Source of the DNA: Plecoglossus altivelis
Taxonomy: Eukaryota > Chordata > Actinopteri > Osmeriformes > Plecoglossidae
Length of the DNA stretch: 64,000 bases
Assembly: GCA_036571765.1 (NCBI GenBank)
Contig: BROE01000024.1
Location: 4,384,132 to 4,448,131 of the forward strand
Direction of reading: 5' to 3'
Under the pieces are notes generated by a model. The model worked only from the letters and a program-made list of their open reading frames with translations, made no database searches and was not told the origin of the DNA. Made by a program: the position numbers and the translations under genes. Positions 34,345-45,524 of this stretch are shown here, one piece after another. Position 1 is the first letter of the stretch; the number at the start of each line of letters is the position of its first letter.

Positions 34345-37300
34345 ACATCTCACCTTAAACTTACATCCATACACACAGAAAACGCAAATATCACGCATGG
34401 TTTTGTTCACATTTTATTGCTGTATGTTTTGAAGCCAGGCATGGTTCTCATGTGAATTATAAAGCTGCCTCAGCACTTAATCAACCGATTGTCTCAACTG
34501 GCCTAGTGCTCAGTAGAGCAGCAACAGTAGCCATTTCTATCCACTAGATGGGAATGTTTACCTCCTGGCCCCACTGCACGAGCAGTTTCTCCAGGGTGTT
34601 TCCTGAGGACTATGGGTGACTGTTTACAAGCAGCATGAGGAAGTAACCCCACTGTGAGGAGCTATATTCAGACAGGCAGTGGATCCCTAACTAGTCCCGG
34701 AGGGGAGATCGAATCATGGTGTAATTACAAGAAGAAGATGTAAACCATAGAGGAAGAAAACCAGTAAATAAGCTTGATCCTGTTTCTCAGTGGTTTGACC
34801 CGAATGTGTCTTATTATTTCTACATCTAAAAGGTTTCTTCTTTGTTTATTTATTTGGTGAATAATATTCCTCGCTGGGGAGATTTTCAGTCTTTTATCTG
34901 CAATCAATGGTGATTATTCCGTAAGGATATTTGCATCTTTATATTGTCTATATTTAGCGTTTTCATGTTGTTGTGCAAAGCTAACAAATAGAGTTTGTGA
35001 AGAAAATATGCTGCAGTGGTCAATATTGTGAACATCCATGATTGTCAACACATGTTTATAATTGGCTTGCAATGGATGAACATTGCATGCTAATGTATGT
35101 GTTTTGTTGAATAAACCTCTTGTGTTTTTAGATTGTAAGTGGGTGTCTCCTTAACCCGTGAAGCTGTCTCTCAACCAGGAGGAAAGGCTAGCTGAGAAGT
35201 TGATAAAGGACCTGGCATTAAAACAGCTAATTAGTCTATCTCAGTGAGGTTTTACAGTCCAGTAATTGCCAGTCAAAGTTGAAAAGGCGATGAGGCAGGC
35301 GTAGTGCGAACCGACCTATCAGAATGTCTACACTGTCTCATTAGCTAGGCTTCACGGCCATGGCCACAGAGACTCGTCACTGCATTCTCCTTGGACTTCA
35401 TGGTATGCTACCTGACAAGACGCCAACTATTATGTCTTAATGAGAAAAGCACCTTGGAGACGAGTGACAAAGTCTGGGCATGGGCTGCTGTCTCGACCCC
35501 CTGTAATTCAGGGATGTTGGTTGTAAGGCTTGATCACTGGGTTCCTCTGACGGGAGCCTGATGCATGGTACCTCAGGGAGGGTGCTTCAGGTGAGGGCAG
35601 CATGTTGTGTCATAACAGCTGCTACGGGGGGCTGAGAAGCAGGGGCTTGATAACGGTCAGCAACAAGATCAATCCACATCTCTACAAGAGCCGGCCCGGC
35701 TTCAACTCTCAGCTCACGTTTCTCACCGACACAGAGGAGGACGGAGGAATTCTCTCCCCTCCCCTAATCACACACCTGAAAGGGTTCAAGATAAGCACAG
35801 ATATTTTCCGTGTTGCCAAACCTTATTATTTACCGAATGACAAGGAAATGAACTTGAGTTTGGAGTACTTGGGTCAACTTGTTTGTTGCAGCCGGCAGTA
35901 AAATATATGACTATACTCACTTAAAGAGGGGGAGGTAGGAATCACATTCATTAGGTTATCACTATAAAACCAATGATAATATGTGTCATTTGTCCTCTTG
36001 AAGACATCAATATTCGTGTGAGTGCATGGTGCATGCGATGAGGAGAGAGAATCACCGTTGCAGGTCTAGTCCGCTTGTCTGAGCACACATCCTATAGATG
36101 CCAGTCAATACCCGCCTCAACGAAAAGCAATAGTCTCCACGCTCTGGTGAATTTCTCCTCCTAGGAAGGAAACTCACTCCAGCGGATATCAACAGTGTCA
36201 TTTAAATCCAGGTGCTGCCTCAGCAGCCGGAGAGGAAGAAAAGAGGGATGAGATCCCTTTCCCAGATCTCACCAAGATCGCTTATGACAGCATTTGTTAA
36301 AATAGATGGAGGTTCAGGCTACCTGAGAGACAACGCTACCTCCGGACATTTTCTGTTGCTGTCTCCCGCAGTGGCGGGGAAGGAAGGTTGTTCAGTCATG
36401 TTGCTTTTCTCTCGCTCTCTCCAACACAGAGTGCTTATTTCGGACTCCCTTTTGTATTGCACAGGTGGATGATGGGCCAACGATGGGTTTCAATTTTGGG
36501 TGATTCCCGCGTATTCTGAGAAACAAATTAAAATAGCGAACGTCTTCGATACCAGTGTTTTGGAACATCTGGGTGATTTTTACCGTAGAGTTTGGGCGTT
36601 TTTTTGTTGGAACAACAGGTGGCATTGTTTGGGTGAAAGTGAGTGTGTGTGTGTCTGTGAGTGTGTTTGATAGAGAGAGAGGCGAGAGAGAGAGAGGGGG
36701 GTGAATGGAGGTTCCTAGTCTGGGGTAATCCATTCTTCTTGACAGAATAAAAGGCTTCTGCACCCATGTTATTGGGCCTGGGGCAGACAGATAGAGAGAA
36801 AAGAACTCCAGAGACATTAAGATAAATGATGAGATGTGTTTGTGCGTCGGTGTGTGCCCCTCTAATTTGTTCACATGCATGGGTATAATTTTAGCTCTCT
36901 ATGTGCCCATTCAATTCTGCATATACTTGAGTTGAGTGTGTGCGTGCTTTGTTTGTCTGTGTGTGTGTGTGTTTGAGTGTGTGTGTTTGTCTGTGTTTGT
37001 GCACGTGTTTTAGTGTGGGCACAGTGCTGCAGTCTTATTAATCAGGGCCCTTGGCAGGTAAACGTGAGGAGCCTGAGAGTGATTGTGTGGAAGGAGGGCC
37101 TGCGTTGAGATTTATGTGTGTGTGTTTTGTGCATGTGTCTGTGTGAGCGTGTGTGTCTGCGAGAGAGAGAGAGACAGGGAGAGAGAGAGAAAGAGACAGC
37201 TGTTCCTTAGCACCCAGCTGCCCATGGCTGGATGAGCAGGGATAATTGCAGGTGCCAGCCTGTTTCCATCTTCTTAATGTGGATCTGTGGCATTAATGGA

Positions 37301-38542
37301 AACTCCACATTCGCCATGAAGAAAGGGATGAGCCAATAAAAGACAGGAAAGGTTAAGACAGGGAGAGGTAGGGTCATCCTGGCCCATGAGGGTAAAGGGT
37401 AAACTCATGTTGTACCCTCTAGACACCTTGACAGAATGAAACTCGCCTTTCTTTTCTTACCGCCCATTAACCTCTCTGTAATCGCCGCAGATGTCATCTG
37501 GTGGGGGACACAGTCAGGTCTTTATTTAGCTTCTCATTCTATTTTCTTTGTTCTCCGCATGCCACCTAAAACACAGGGGGCTCTTCAGGTGAGATCTGCT
37601 GTTCCGAGTTCTTTATCGGAGGAGTCGTGGGTGGATGTAGATTTGTCATTGTTCTCCTTTCGCTTGCAGACTAACACATGGATGGTTCAGGGAGACCGTC
37701 TAGCTTGTCCTCACATAACAACTGGAAAGGCAGAAGGACGGAGTGAGAGATGATCCCAGGTAGAGAGAAAAACAGAAGTGAGAGAGAGACGAAGAATTCA
37801 AACACGCCCTTTTAGTCTAATATAAAAATGATTTGAGTTACCACAGACGCCTCTGGCTATGGATGCCCAACTGTAACTCTCCCCTTCGCTGACAGACGGC
37901 CGTCAGCACAGCGCTGAGAAGGAGGGTTCGACCCTCTCCTCCTTCTACATGATGGGGGGCAGGGTGGGGGGGGGGGGGGGCGAGAATCCATCTCTCACTC
38001 GTACTGTGGGAAATCAATGACCCTGAGATGGATTTGTGTGAAATGTGATATGAGTAGTGTCTCCGAGGAGCTGGCGGCACGATGGCAGACAGCTGACTGA
38101 CAGGGGTTAACTGGCCCAGCGAGGCTGGCCCATCCAGAGGTGTGAAGCACAGCTTCTCAGACTTCCACTGGACCATGTGGAGGAACAGGAGATTGAAAAG
38201 GCCGAATGTGGTGGTAGTGCTGGCCATGCACAAGGTCCAGGACCGAAAGAATCCAGTCATTGACACAAGATGATAATCCAGCACTGACAACGGATGTGTT
38301 CATCAGACGTGGTTTGGGGACGGATGCTGTCTTTCTTGAAGAAAACTTGGAGCAAAGACGTTTTTGCATTCTGTTTGGATGATTGTATGGGGTGTGTATG
38401 TTTCCTCTGTGGGGGGGTGAGGGGGGCGGGGGGGTTGATAAGTAACTCTGCTTTTGTGGCCACCTTACCAGTCACCTGTAATAACCTACATAAACAAACA
38501 GCCTCCACCCACAGTGTTACTAACGGTCAAGTGCACAGTTAC
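34345..38542. other. Intergenic between thnsl1 and ptchd3
   Basis: This begins with the thnsl1 3' UTR, for which AATAAA at 35110 is the best poly(A) signal. No exon is supported in the rest. It contains GT-rich stretches at about 36.6-37.2 kb with GAGA runs and a poly(G) run near 37.97 kb. A 99-codon open frame at 35602-35901 has no recognisable similarity. Confidence 0.7.
35110..35115 (+). terminator. thnsl1 poly(A) signal
   Basis: AATAAA lies 766 bases after the thnsl1 stop codon, followed by a GT/T-rich stretch, as expected of a poly(A) site. Confidence 0.5.
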
Positions 38543-38550
38543 TATATAAA
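38543..38550 (+). promoter_or_regulatory. TATA box of ptchd3
   Basis: TATATAAA lies 63 bases upstream of the ptchd3 ATG at 38613. That predicts a transcription start near 38575 and a very short 5' leader. Confidence 0.45.
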
Positions 38551-38612
38551 GAAGTGGATGGCTTTGTCCTTCTCTGAGATTTCACGTAGTGGGAACAAAA
38601 GCTTGTTGTGCG

Positions 38613-41600
38613 ATGGGCTGCAAGCGTACAGACTGCATTCAGAAGCCCCTGTCTCAAGGCTTTCAGAAGCTGGGATGGGTGGTCGGCTCCCGGCCCACCT
38701 GGTTTCTTGTCGCCCCTCTGGTCGTGTCAGCGTGTCTGGGAGGTGGGTTATACTTCCTGAAAGACAGAGAGGACAACGACGTGGAACGACAGTTCACACC
38801 CAAGAATGGACCCTCCAAGATATCTCGGGGCTTTGTTAAAGACAGCTTTCCCCAGGACGACTCCTCCTTTTCGGGGCAGAGACTGCACAGCGAAGGACGC
38901 TTTTCGTCAATTATCGTCGTGTCGAACGGAGGGTCCAGCATACTTACCAGAGAAGCCTTTGAGGACATCATCAACCTGAACAACAGAGTAAGCAACATCT
39001 CTGTACAATTCAACCAAAAAGAGTGGAAATACAGCCATTTATGTTCAAAATCAGACGGAAATTGTGTGCCAAATGACATCCTAGAAATAATCAACTATGA
39101 TGCAAGCAGAATTGAGCAGATAAACATTTCTTACCCACTGCATGTTCGAAACTCCAAACCAATATTCCTGGGCTCCACACTCGGTGGGGTTGAAGATACA
39201 GACACTGGTGTGGTGAAAAGGGCCAAAGCTGTAAAACTCATGTACTTCTTGGAAAATCAAGAAACAGCTGATGTATGGTTGATGGAATTCCAGAGGCTAC
39301 TGTCAGAGGAATGTGGAACCATTAATATCAAGGTAGGTATAAGAAGGTTCTGATCTCACAATATAATAACACATAGATCTGCACTGCATTTGTACAAAAC
39401 AACAAAAACATTTAGTGTGCCACAGTATGCCTATACGCACCCTACCTGGCTTTAATTGTGATGGAACTACGATTAGTTTTGATTTAGTACTTGATTTAAC
39501 GTATTCACTCTGTGTCATCATATTGAATGGACTTTTACATGCTGTGTTCTATCTGTCTCTAGGTATCATACTTCACATCCCGATCAAGGCAGGAAGAGAT
39601 TGAAAAACACACCACGGATGGAATTCCATTGTTCTCCATCACATATGGCCTTGTTATCGGCTTCTCTGTGCTGTCAAACCTAAGGTGAGCGAGCCCCGTT
39701 CTGAGGGTCAAAGCTTGTGCTAATGGATGGGTTATTGTTTCACAGATAATAACACTATCACATACATTCCTATCACACACGCACACCTGTACAAAGACGC
39801 TTACTAGATTTTTTTTACTCCTGTCTCTTAAATGTAAAAAAAAACCCTGGGTAACCTTCAGAGAAAATCCTTTACACATTATAATGGAATCAATTAGTAG
39901 ATCCTTTCATCCGAAGCAGAAAGTGCACAGGGGGGGTTTTGAACCTGAAGCCTCCAAAAGTGTCAGTAAAACACTCTGCCACTAAGCTGTGTCTGTCTCC
40001 AGGTATAGTAAAGCTGACCAATTATTACATTTCCCTTCTGACGTATCTAATATCTGAAGGAACACGTTCATTGTGCTAGGCTGGATAACGTGAGGACCAA
40101 GCTGTGGGTGGCAACTGTCGGAGTCTTGTCTGCTGGCTTGGCTGTCCTGTCCGCGTTTGGATTGATGCTCTACGTCGGGATGCCCTTCGTAATCACTGTG
40201 GCAAACTCCCCTTTCCTGATACTCGGTGAGAAGAAATACTATTGACGCAAACACACTCTCATACAAATTACATTACATACTGTACATAGACACAGCCATA
40301 CACTGTTTGTTAATCTAGTGGCGGTTTTTAAAACACAAACTAGGTTGTGTCTGTTTGACAGCCATTGTTCATGTTTCTCAGGAATTGGCGTTGACGATAT
40401 GTTCATCATGGTGTCTAACTGGCAGCGGACTCAGGTCCAGGACGTTGTGGCGACTAGAATGGCCCACACATACAAAGAGGCAGCCATGTCTATCACCATC
40501 ACCACTCTGACAGACATCCTGGGATTCTGCGTCGGCCTCACGTCCCCCTTTCCCTCCGTTCAAATGTTCTGCCTGTACACGAGCGCAGCAGTCCTATTCT
40601 GCTACGTCTACAACATCACGTTCTTCGGCGCCGTTCTGGCGCTGAACGGACGGAGAGAGGCCGGTAACAGACACTGGCTGACTTGCATGGAGGTTCCTCC
40701 GAGGGAGGCCGTGGAATCCTGTAGTGGGTACAGTGCGTTCTGCACGGGAGGGCATTATGACAGAGACACTGGGACTGAGAAAGAACTACCAATGAATCAC
40801 TTCTTTAAGAAGTACTATGGTCCATTGATGACAAAGCCGTGGACCAAAGCAGTGGTGGTGGTGATCTACGTGGGGTATCTGGCAGTTAGCATTTTCGGCT
40901 GCTTTAACATACAGCAGGGTATTGATCTTCGTGACTTGGCAGCTGACGATTCCTACGTCATCACCTATTATGACAACGATAGGGAACATTTCTCTAATTA
41001 TGGTCCTATTGTGATGGTCGTAGTCACTGAACAATTCAGTTACTGGGATAAAAGGAAGAGGTCTGATCTTTCCTTCTGCATGGATGAGTTTAGGAGTCTG
41101 CGCTTCATTGAAAGGGATCTGTACACATCCTGGCTTGACTCGTATGAGGCCTACGGACGAGAAACGAAACTGAACCTTGACGATGAACATGTCTTCCTTG
41201 CGAACCTATCTTTGTTTCTCAACGACTTCCCCGACTTCAAGCAGGACGTCAACGTCACAGATGGTTTTGTTCGAGCTTCGCGCTTCTTCATCCAGACGCG
41301 TGACATAGCCAACGCCAGCATGGAGATAGAAATGTTCAACAGTCTAAAAGACACAGTGAAGAGATGCTCCCGTGTTCCTCTAATGGTCTATCATCTTGCT
41401 TTTATCTATTATGACCAGTATGAGGTCATTGTGATTGGCACGCTGCAGAACATTGGGGTCACCACGGCGATTATGATGGTAGTCTCTCTCCTTCTAATTC
41501 CGAACCCTCTGTGTTCTCTCTGGGTGACGCTATCGATTGCCTCGGTCATAGTGGGCGTCACTGGTTTCATGGCTCTCTGGGATGTCAACCTTGACTCAGT

Positions 41601-42150
41601 GTCTATGATCATCCTGGTGGTGTGCATAGGGTTCACTGTGGACTTCTCTGCTCACATCTGCTACAGCTTCGTCTCCAGCACCAAACACAGCGTGGATGAC
41701 AGAGTTGTAGATGCCCTCTTCACTTTAGGATATCCCATAATACAAGGATCCGTGTCCACCATTTTGGGTGTGGTGGTCTTGGCGGGGTCGAAGAATCATA
41801 TTTTCCGAACGTTTTTTAAGATTATGTTTTTGGTTATGGTGTTTGGGTTGGTGCATGGCTTGACTTTCATCCCTGTGTTTCTCGGACTGGTCTCCTGCTG
41901 CTCAAATGACAACAAGAGTACTGAGACACAGAGAGGCAATGACTGGATAGTGAAATATAGCAATAAAGTAAATGAAATCAAACCGTATAACAAGAATGTC
42001 AGCTATGACAACAAAGCCTGCGCGACCAACCATATTTGCGACCAGCAAAGTATCATTAGCACACAGCACACACACGTTTGTGGAACACAAAACAATCAAA
42101 GTAAAGCGCTTTCAACCAGCAACTGGGGTACGCATCCAGATTGTCCATGA
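38613..42150 (+). CDS. ptchd3: ptchd3 or ptchd3-like: Patched-domain membrane protein, four coding exons
   Basis: A polytopic membrane protein of the Patched/Dispatched/NPC1 (RND) superfamily. Mammalian PTCHD3 is sperm-enriched and its transport role is unproven. Exons 38613-39332, 39563-39684, 40080-40225 and 40382-42150 join in frame to 918 residues. The start MGCKRTDCIQKPLS is typical of the subfamily, with TM1 at about 30-49. A large extracellular loop with several N-glycosylation sites follows. Then comes the sterol-sensing-like block: TM2 (about 266-279), TM3 (about 290-313), and the RND signature GIGVDD at 330-335. The second half repeats this layout, with CIGFTVDFSAHICYS matching the second RND block. 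The 85-residue or so cytoplasmic tail is Asn-rich and not conserved to my knowledge. Four short introns keep the gene compact. Fish have several such genes, so the exact orthologue is uncertain. Confidence 0.82.
39894..39992 (-). mobile_element. SINE relic, V-SINE-like, in ptchd3 intron 2
   Basis: On the minus strand a tRNA-like head (CTTAGTGGCAGAGTG, then GGTTCAAAACCCC as a B box) is followed by TTTCTGCTTCGGATGAAAGG and TCTACTA, a diverged match to the V-SINE 3' domain. It lies within the intron between exons 2 and 3. Confidence 0.5.
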
Positions 42151-42631
42151 CAGCAGCAAAATAATTGTTGTATATTTCTGTGGCAGGCAGTAGATTTTCA
42201 AAAGCATTAGCTGTTTGCTGTTTGTATTGTGTCTATGACAACCGTTCACATAACTAGCTAGCAGAATTCTGTGAAGAAAGGTGACGGATGTCACACAAAT
42301 AACAGCAGTACTGTATAATCAGCTTTAGCATTGGCGTACTCTTTATGGGATGTGCACACTGTCTCTGTAACTAGTTTTTTATTAAATACAGTTTTTGATG
42401 ATACAATCTCTGTCACATCTTTTGTTGCTTATAACTGTTAATGATATGATCTATGTTCTCAGCAAGTACGATTTTGTTTTCAAGTTGGTTTTGGGGGACA
42501 TGTTGGTACCAATATCAAATACTCATGTCTAAGTCATGCCATTCTCTACATTACCATTATCAGTCCTAGATTTCTAATCATTGACTTGTTTCTTTGGATC
42601 AATTACACTATAAAACAACCGTTATGGCCTC
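42151..42631. other. ptchd3 3' flank
   Basis: AT-rich sequence. ATTAAA at 42381-42386 is the best poly(A) candidate for ptchd3. No gene is seen. Confidence 0.6.
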
Positions 42632-42945
42632 ATAATGGATCCTCCAAGAAAGCAAAACACTGTTAAAGACTTGTCACCTAGCGATGACTTAGTCTGAAGC
42701 ACCAGGGTCCATGCCAGGGGAACTTTGCACCACTCATGATCTAAGAGTGCTAACTTACCGGCCAAAGAAAGCTTTGAAAATGTCATGTCACTGAAAAAAA
42801 ACAAAAAAAACACCACAGCTATAACCCACAAAGACTGCATGGACATTCTGCAATGTACGTGTGAAAGGCTTGTGTGTTTTTTTCAGGCTAAATTACATAC
42901 TGGAAATGATTGACTACAATGCAAGCAGAACCAGGTAGACAAAGG
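42632..42945 (+). pseudogene. Decayed partial copy of ptchd3 exon 1
   Basis: Three blocks line up, in order, with ptchd3 exon 1. 42634 onward, AATGGATCCTCCAAGAA then GTTAAAGAC, matches exon 1 near 38807. TGCTAACTTACC..AAAGCTTTGA, near 42748, matches near 38938-38960. ATACTGGAAATGATTGACTA, near 42896, matches near 39080, where the gene encodes ILEIINYDASRIE. Between the blocks there are deletions and insertions, and in-frame stops and frameshifts are present (for example a TAG shortly after the ASR codons). It is a same-strand tandem remnant about 0.5 kb after the intact gene, which suggests that a neighbouring ptchd3 duplicate was lost. Confidence 0.7.
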
Positions 42946-42996
42946 TCACTTGTGTTGTTCACATGTGTGCATGGAATGTTCTGGGTTCAGCTGCAG

Positions 42997-43098
42997 GTGA
43001 GATCAGAGCAAACATCCAAGGCTTTGTCCAGAGAGCTGGAAGCCAGCGAACACTACTTCGAGGATCCCTACACCGTGCATGACACAGCAGAAGCATAG
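42997..43098 (+). other. Unexplained coding-looking segment after the ptchd3 remnant
   Basis: After a CTGCAG that could act as an acceptor, an open frame reads VRSEQTSKALSRELEASEHY and then FEDPYTVHDTAEA before a stop. Its composition resembles a cytoplasmic protein tail rather than random intergenic DNA. It is not similar to the tail of the intact ptchd3 gene here. It may be the surviving last exon of the lost duplicate, or chance. Confidence 0.25.
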
Positions 43099-45279
43099 GA
43101 ACAGGAAAGCAAGCAGATCTTATTGGTTGAGAGAATTGACAAAAACATCACAAAACATTCAGATCATAGCAGAAATATTGAAAACGCTTAATATATAAGT
43201 GTATTGTATATATATTATATGCAATAATAAGATCATAATAGCCCCCTTCCTGATCTGCCACCAGACAGATTTGGGTGAGCGTGAATCAACATAGGATTAT
43301 CACCGTGTCAAGTCGTCATCAAAAGGATAAGTGCCACACCTCGAGTTCCATCTTGCACATAGAGAATCCACTGCTGCTCCATTTTCAATGGTGGCTGTTC
43401 CCTATGTTACCTTTCCTAAAGGTCTCGGCCTGCAGACTTCATTGTGTCTGCTTTAGGTGTGAATTCACTCTCTGGTCCATGAACCCTGAAGGGCCCAGGT
43501 CTTCTCTGGCTTCGGTCCCTGGGTGGCCTGCAGCAAACAGGCCAGCTCCCAGCTGTCACCCTCCGTCACGCCTGTCTTCCCTCACGCTCCTCTCCAGGCA
43601 AGAGGCCTCCAGTCTACACAGCGTGACGGGGCTGGCCCCCACATCCAGGGAAAAAAGAGGGAAAGAGGACAGAGAGAGAAAGGAGCATTGAAGGAAGAGT
43701 TCTGTTTGTAGATGGATAGCCAGAGAAAGATGCAGCGTCTGAAAGAAAGAGAATCCCATCGAAGGTGATGTTTGCATATCTGATATTGGTTGAAAACAAA
43801 TGAACATATGTATTCCTATCACATAAACAGGACACGTTTTGAGTTTCTGTCTGCGTGTCTGCGTGTGTGTATGTGTATGAGTGTGTGCGGAAGGAAGAGG
43901 TATATGACTAGGTGTCAGGGGACATGTTAACATGCCCAGCTTGAAGTCAAGATATTGCTAATGTCTAGCTAAACTGAAGCTCTCGGTTGTGAAGAACATG
44001 GTGATGAAGCACAAAATGTGACTTAAATATGCATGCGCCTGTAAACTTTATTGGTCCATCGGCTAAGTGACACATATTTATTACAGACGTAAGACATTGA
44101 CACATACAGCTCGGAATAGCGATCCCTCAATCTAACTACTTGATTGAGTGGCACAGCTACGTTACATAACAGTGCATTTGTTTGAGAACCATTTACAATA
44201 TGAGTTAAAACAACCACGCCCAAGAAAAGATTTCGGATGTCACGGAAAAGGGCAAATGTGTTTTCTATCACATGATCCTTCCAGCACACGCTGAGGGAAA
44301 GATGAAGACGTTTGTTTTTCAACACGCCACTGTTTACAGACGAGAGCCAGTGGATTAAGCTGTCGTGCAGCGGCGATGAGTCATTGCTGCACAACTCACA
44401 ACTTTCAACGCTGTGTGCGTTCAGTTCAGCCGTGGTGCCTTAGAAACAGACAGCAACCTGTCCTGAAAATGTCTCTTATTGAAGCGGATTATATATAATA
44501 GGGGTATACGAAAAACTTGATTTCAATCACAGGCCTGAACATCTTTAATAACCGTTCGCATTTCTTGCGAACGTACGCCAACCGTCAACATCCTCATCCA
44601 GCCTCAACATCTTAGAAATCCAATCCACAACATATGATTGCATCACTGCTTATAATTCCGGTATGTGAGCATTTTCTTAGGTTAGACTATAGCGTTCACG
44701 CTTGGTCCAACGTATCATTTCAAGAAACCTTTTTAACACTTACAATTATCGTGCGAGGGATTAGGAAGGCCTATACATTCACATGCTATAATCTGTAGAT
44801 CAGCATTAGGCTTGTATTTAATCATCGTTTGTCAGCCTTGTATAAGATTATTCTTCAGAGCGACAGATTCCTTGGCTGTTTTTCTCAAGCTCAGATTTCA
44901 GCACTGGACAGCTCCTTCGCCGCTCCACCTAACCAGCGCGCTGACTGAAATGATTGACAGAGGAAACGGCCATACACGAATCAAGAGCACTTTAGGAACC
45001 CTATAAGATAATGAAGGAGACGGGCTTTAAGAACGAATGGTTGCTGATGTCCCTACGGTTTAGTTACTGCTTGTTGTGGACGGAAGAGGGCGGAGTGTGT
45101 TTGTCATCCAAGTGTGAAGTAGCCTACTGACTTGATGCCTCCAATACCTGATTTTGTTCCTCTTCTATTCAGGGTGATTTGTAGGCTACTGGCAGCACAG
45201 TCTAGAGCGGTCGTCAACCAACTCGTAAACCAGTCTTGGACGTTCCTTGGATAGCTTTACCGCACGGATTCTATGGATG
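43099..45279. other. Intergenic upstream of gpr158
   Basis: No exon is supported. It includes a short GT-rich tract near 43.86 kb, an inverted repeat GTTCGCA / TGCGAAC at 44554-44572, and moderately AT-rich DNA that probably includes distal promoter elements of gpr158. Confidence 0.6.
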
Positions 45280-45287
45280 TATAAAGG
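45280..45287 (+). promoter_or_regulatory. Possible TATA box of gpr158
   Basis: TATAAAGG lies 245 bases upstream of the gpr158 ATG. It would place the transcription start near 45310. A second AT-rich TATA-like sequence occurs near 44.49 kb, so the choice is not settled. Confidence 0.3.
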
Positions 45288-45321
45288 CTGCAATGATACA
45301 TCAACAAGCTGAACGTGGTAT

Positions 45322-45429
45322 ATGAGAGGGAAAAAAACAAAAAAACATCTGACGACTATATTTCAATGCAGTTGTTTTCAATTCAACAGTCGAGCACGGA
45401 ACTTGCGTGAATATCTACAGGTGAAGTAA
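45322..45429 (+). other. Upstream ORF in the presumed gpr158 5' leader
   Basis: An ATG at 45322 opens 35 codons ending at TAA 45427-45429. A three-codon minimal ORF (ATG TTT TTT TAA) overlaps its stop at 45429. Both precede the main ATG at 45525 and could lower its translation if the leader starts near 45310. The sequence CAG/GTGAAG at 45418-45426 could instead be a splice donor, which would remove part of this reading. Confidence 0.35.
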
Positions 45430-45524
45430 TGTTTTTTTAACGGATAAATCTATACGCTATAGTGGTGGTCGTGCTCCAACACTAGATTTTCCGAGCACCA
45501 ACCCCGAATTAAAGGCTTGGAAAT

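Noticed and set aside
35602..35901. Plus-strand frame of 99 codons between thnsl1 and ptchd3
   Set aside because: No similarity recalled, ordinary composition, no promoter or poly(A) context.
43860..43895. GT-rich tract considered as a regulatory element of gpr158
   Set aside because: Short, imperfect and of a type scattered through the whole window.
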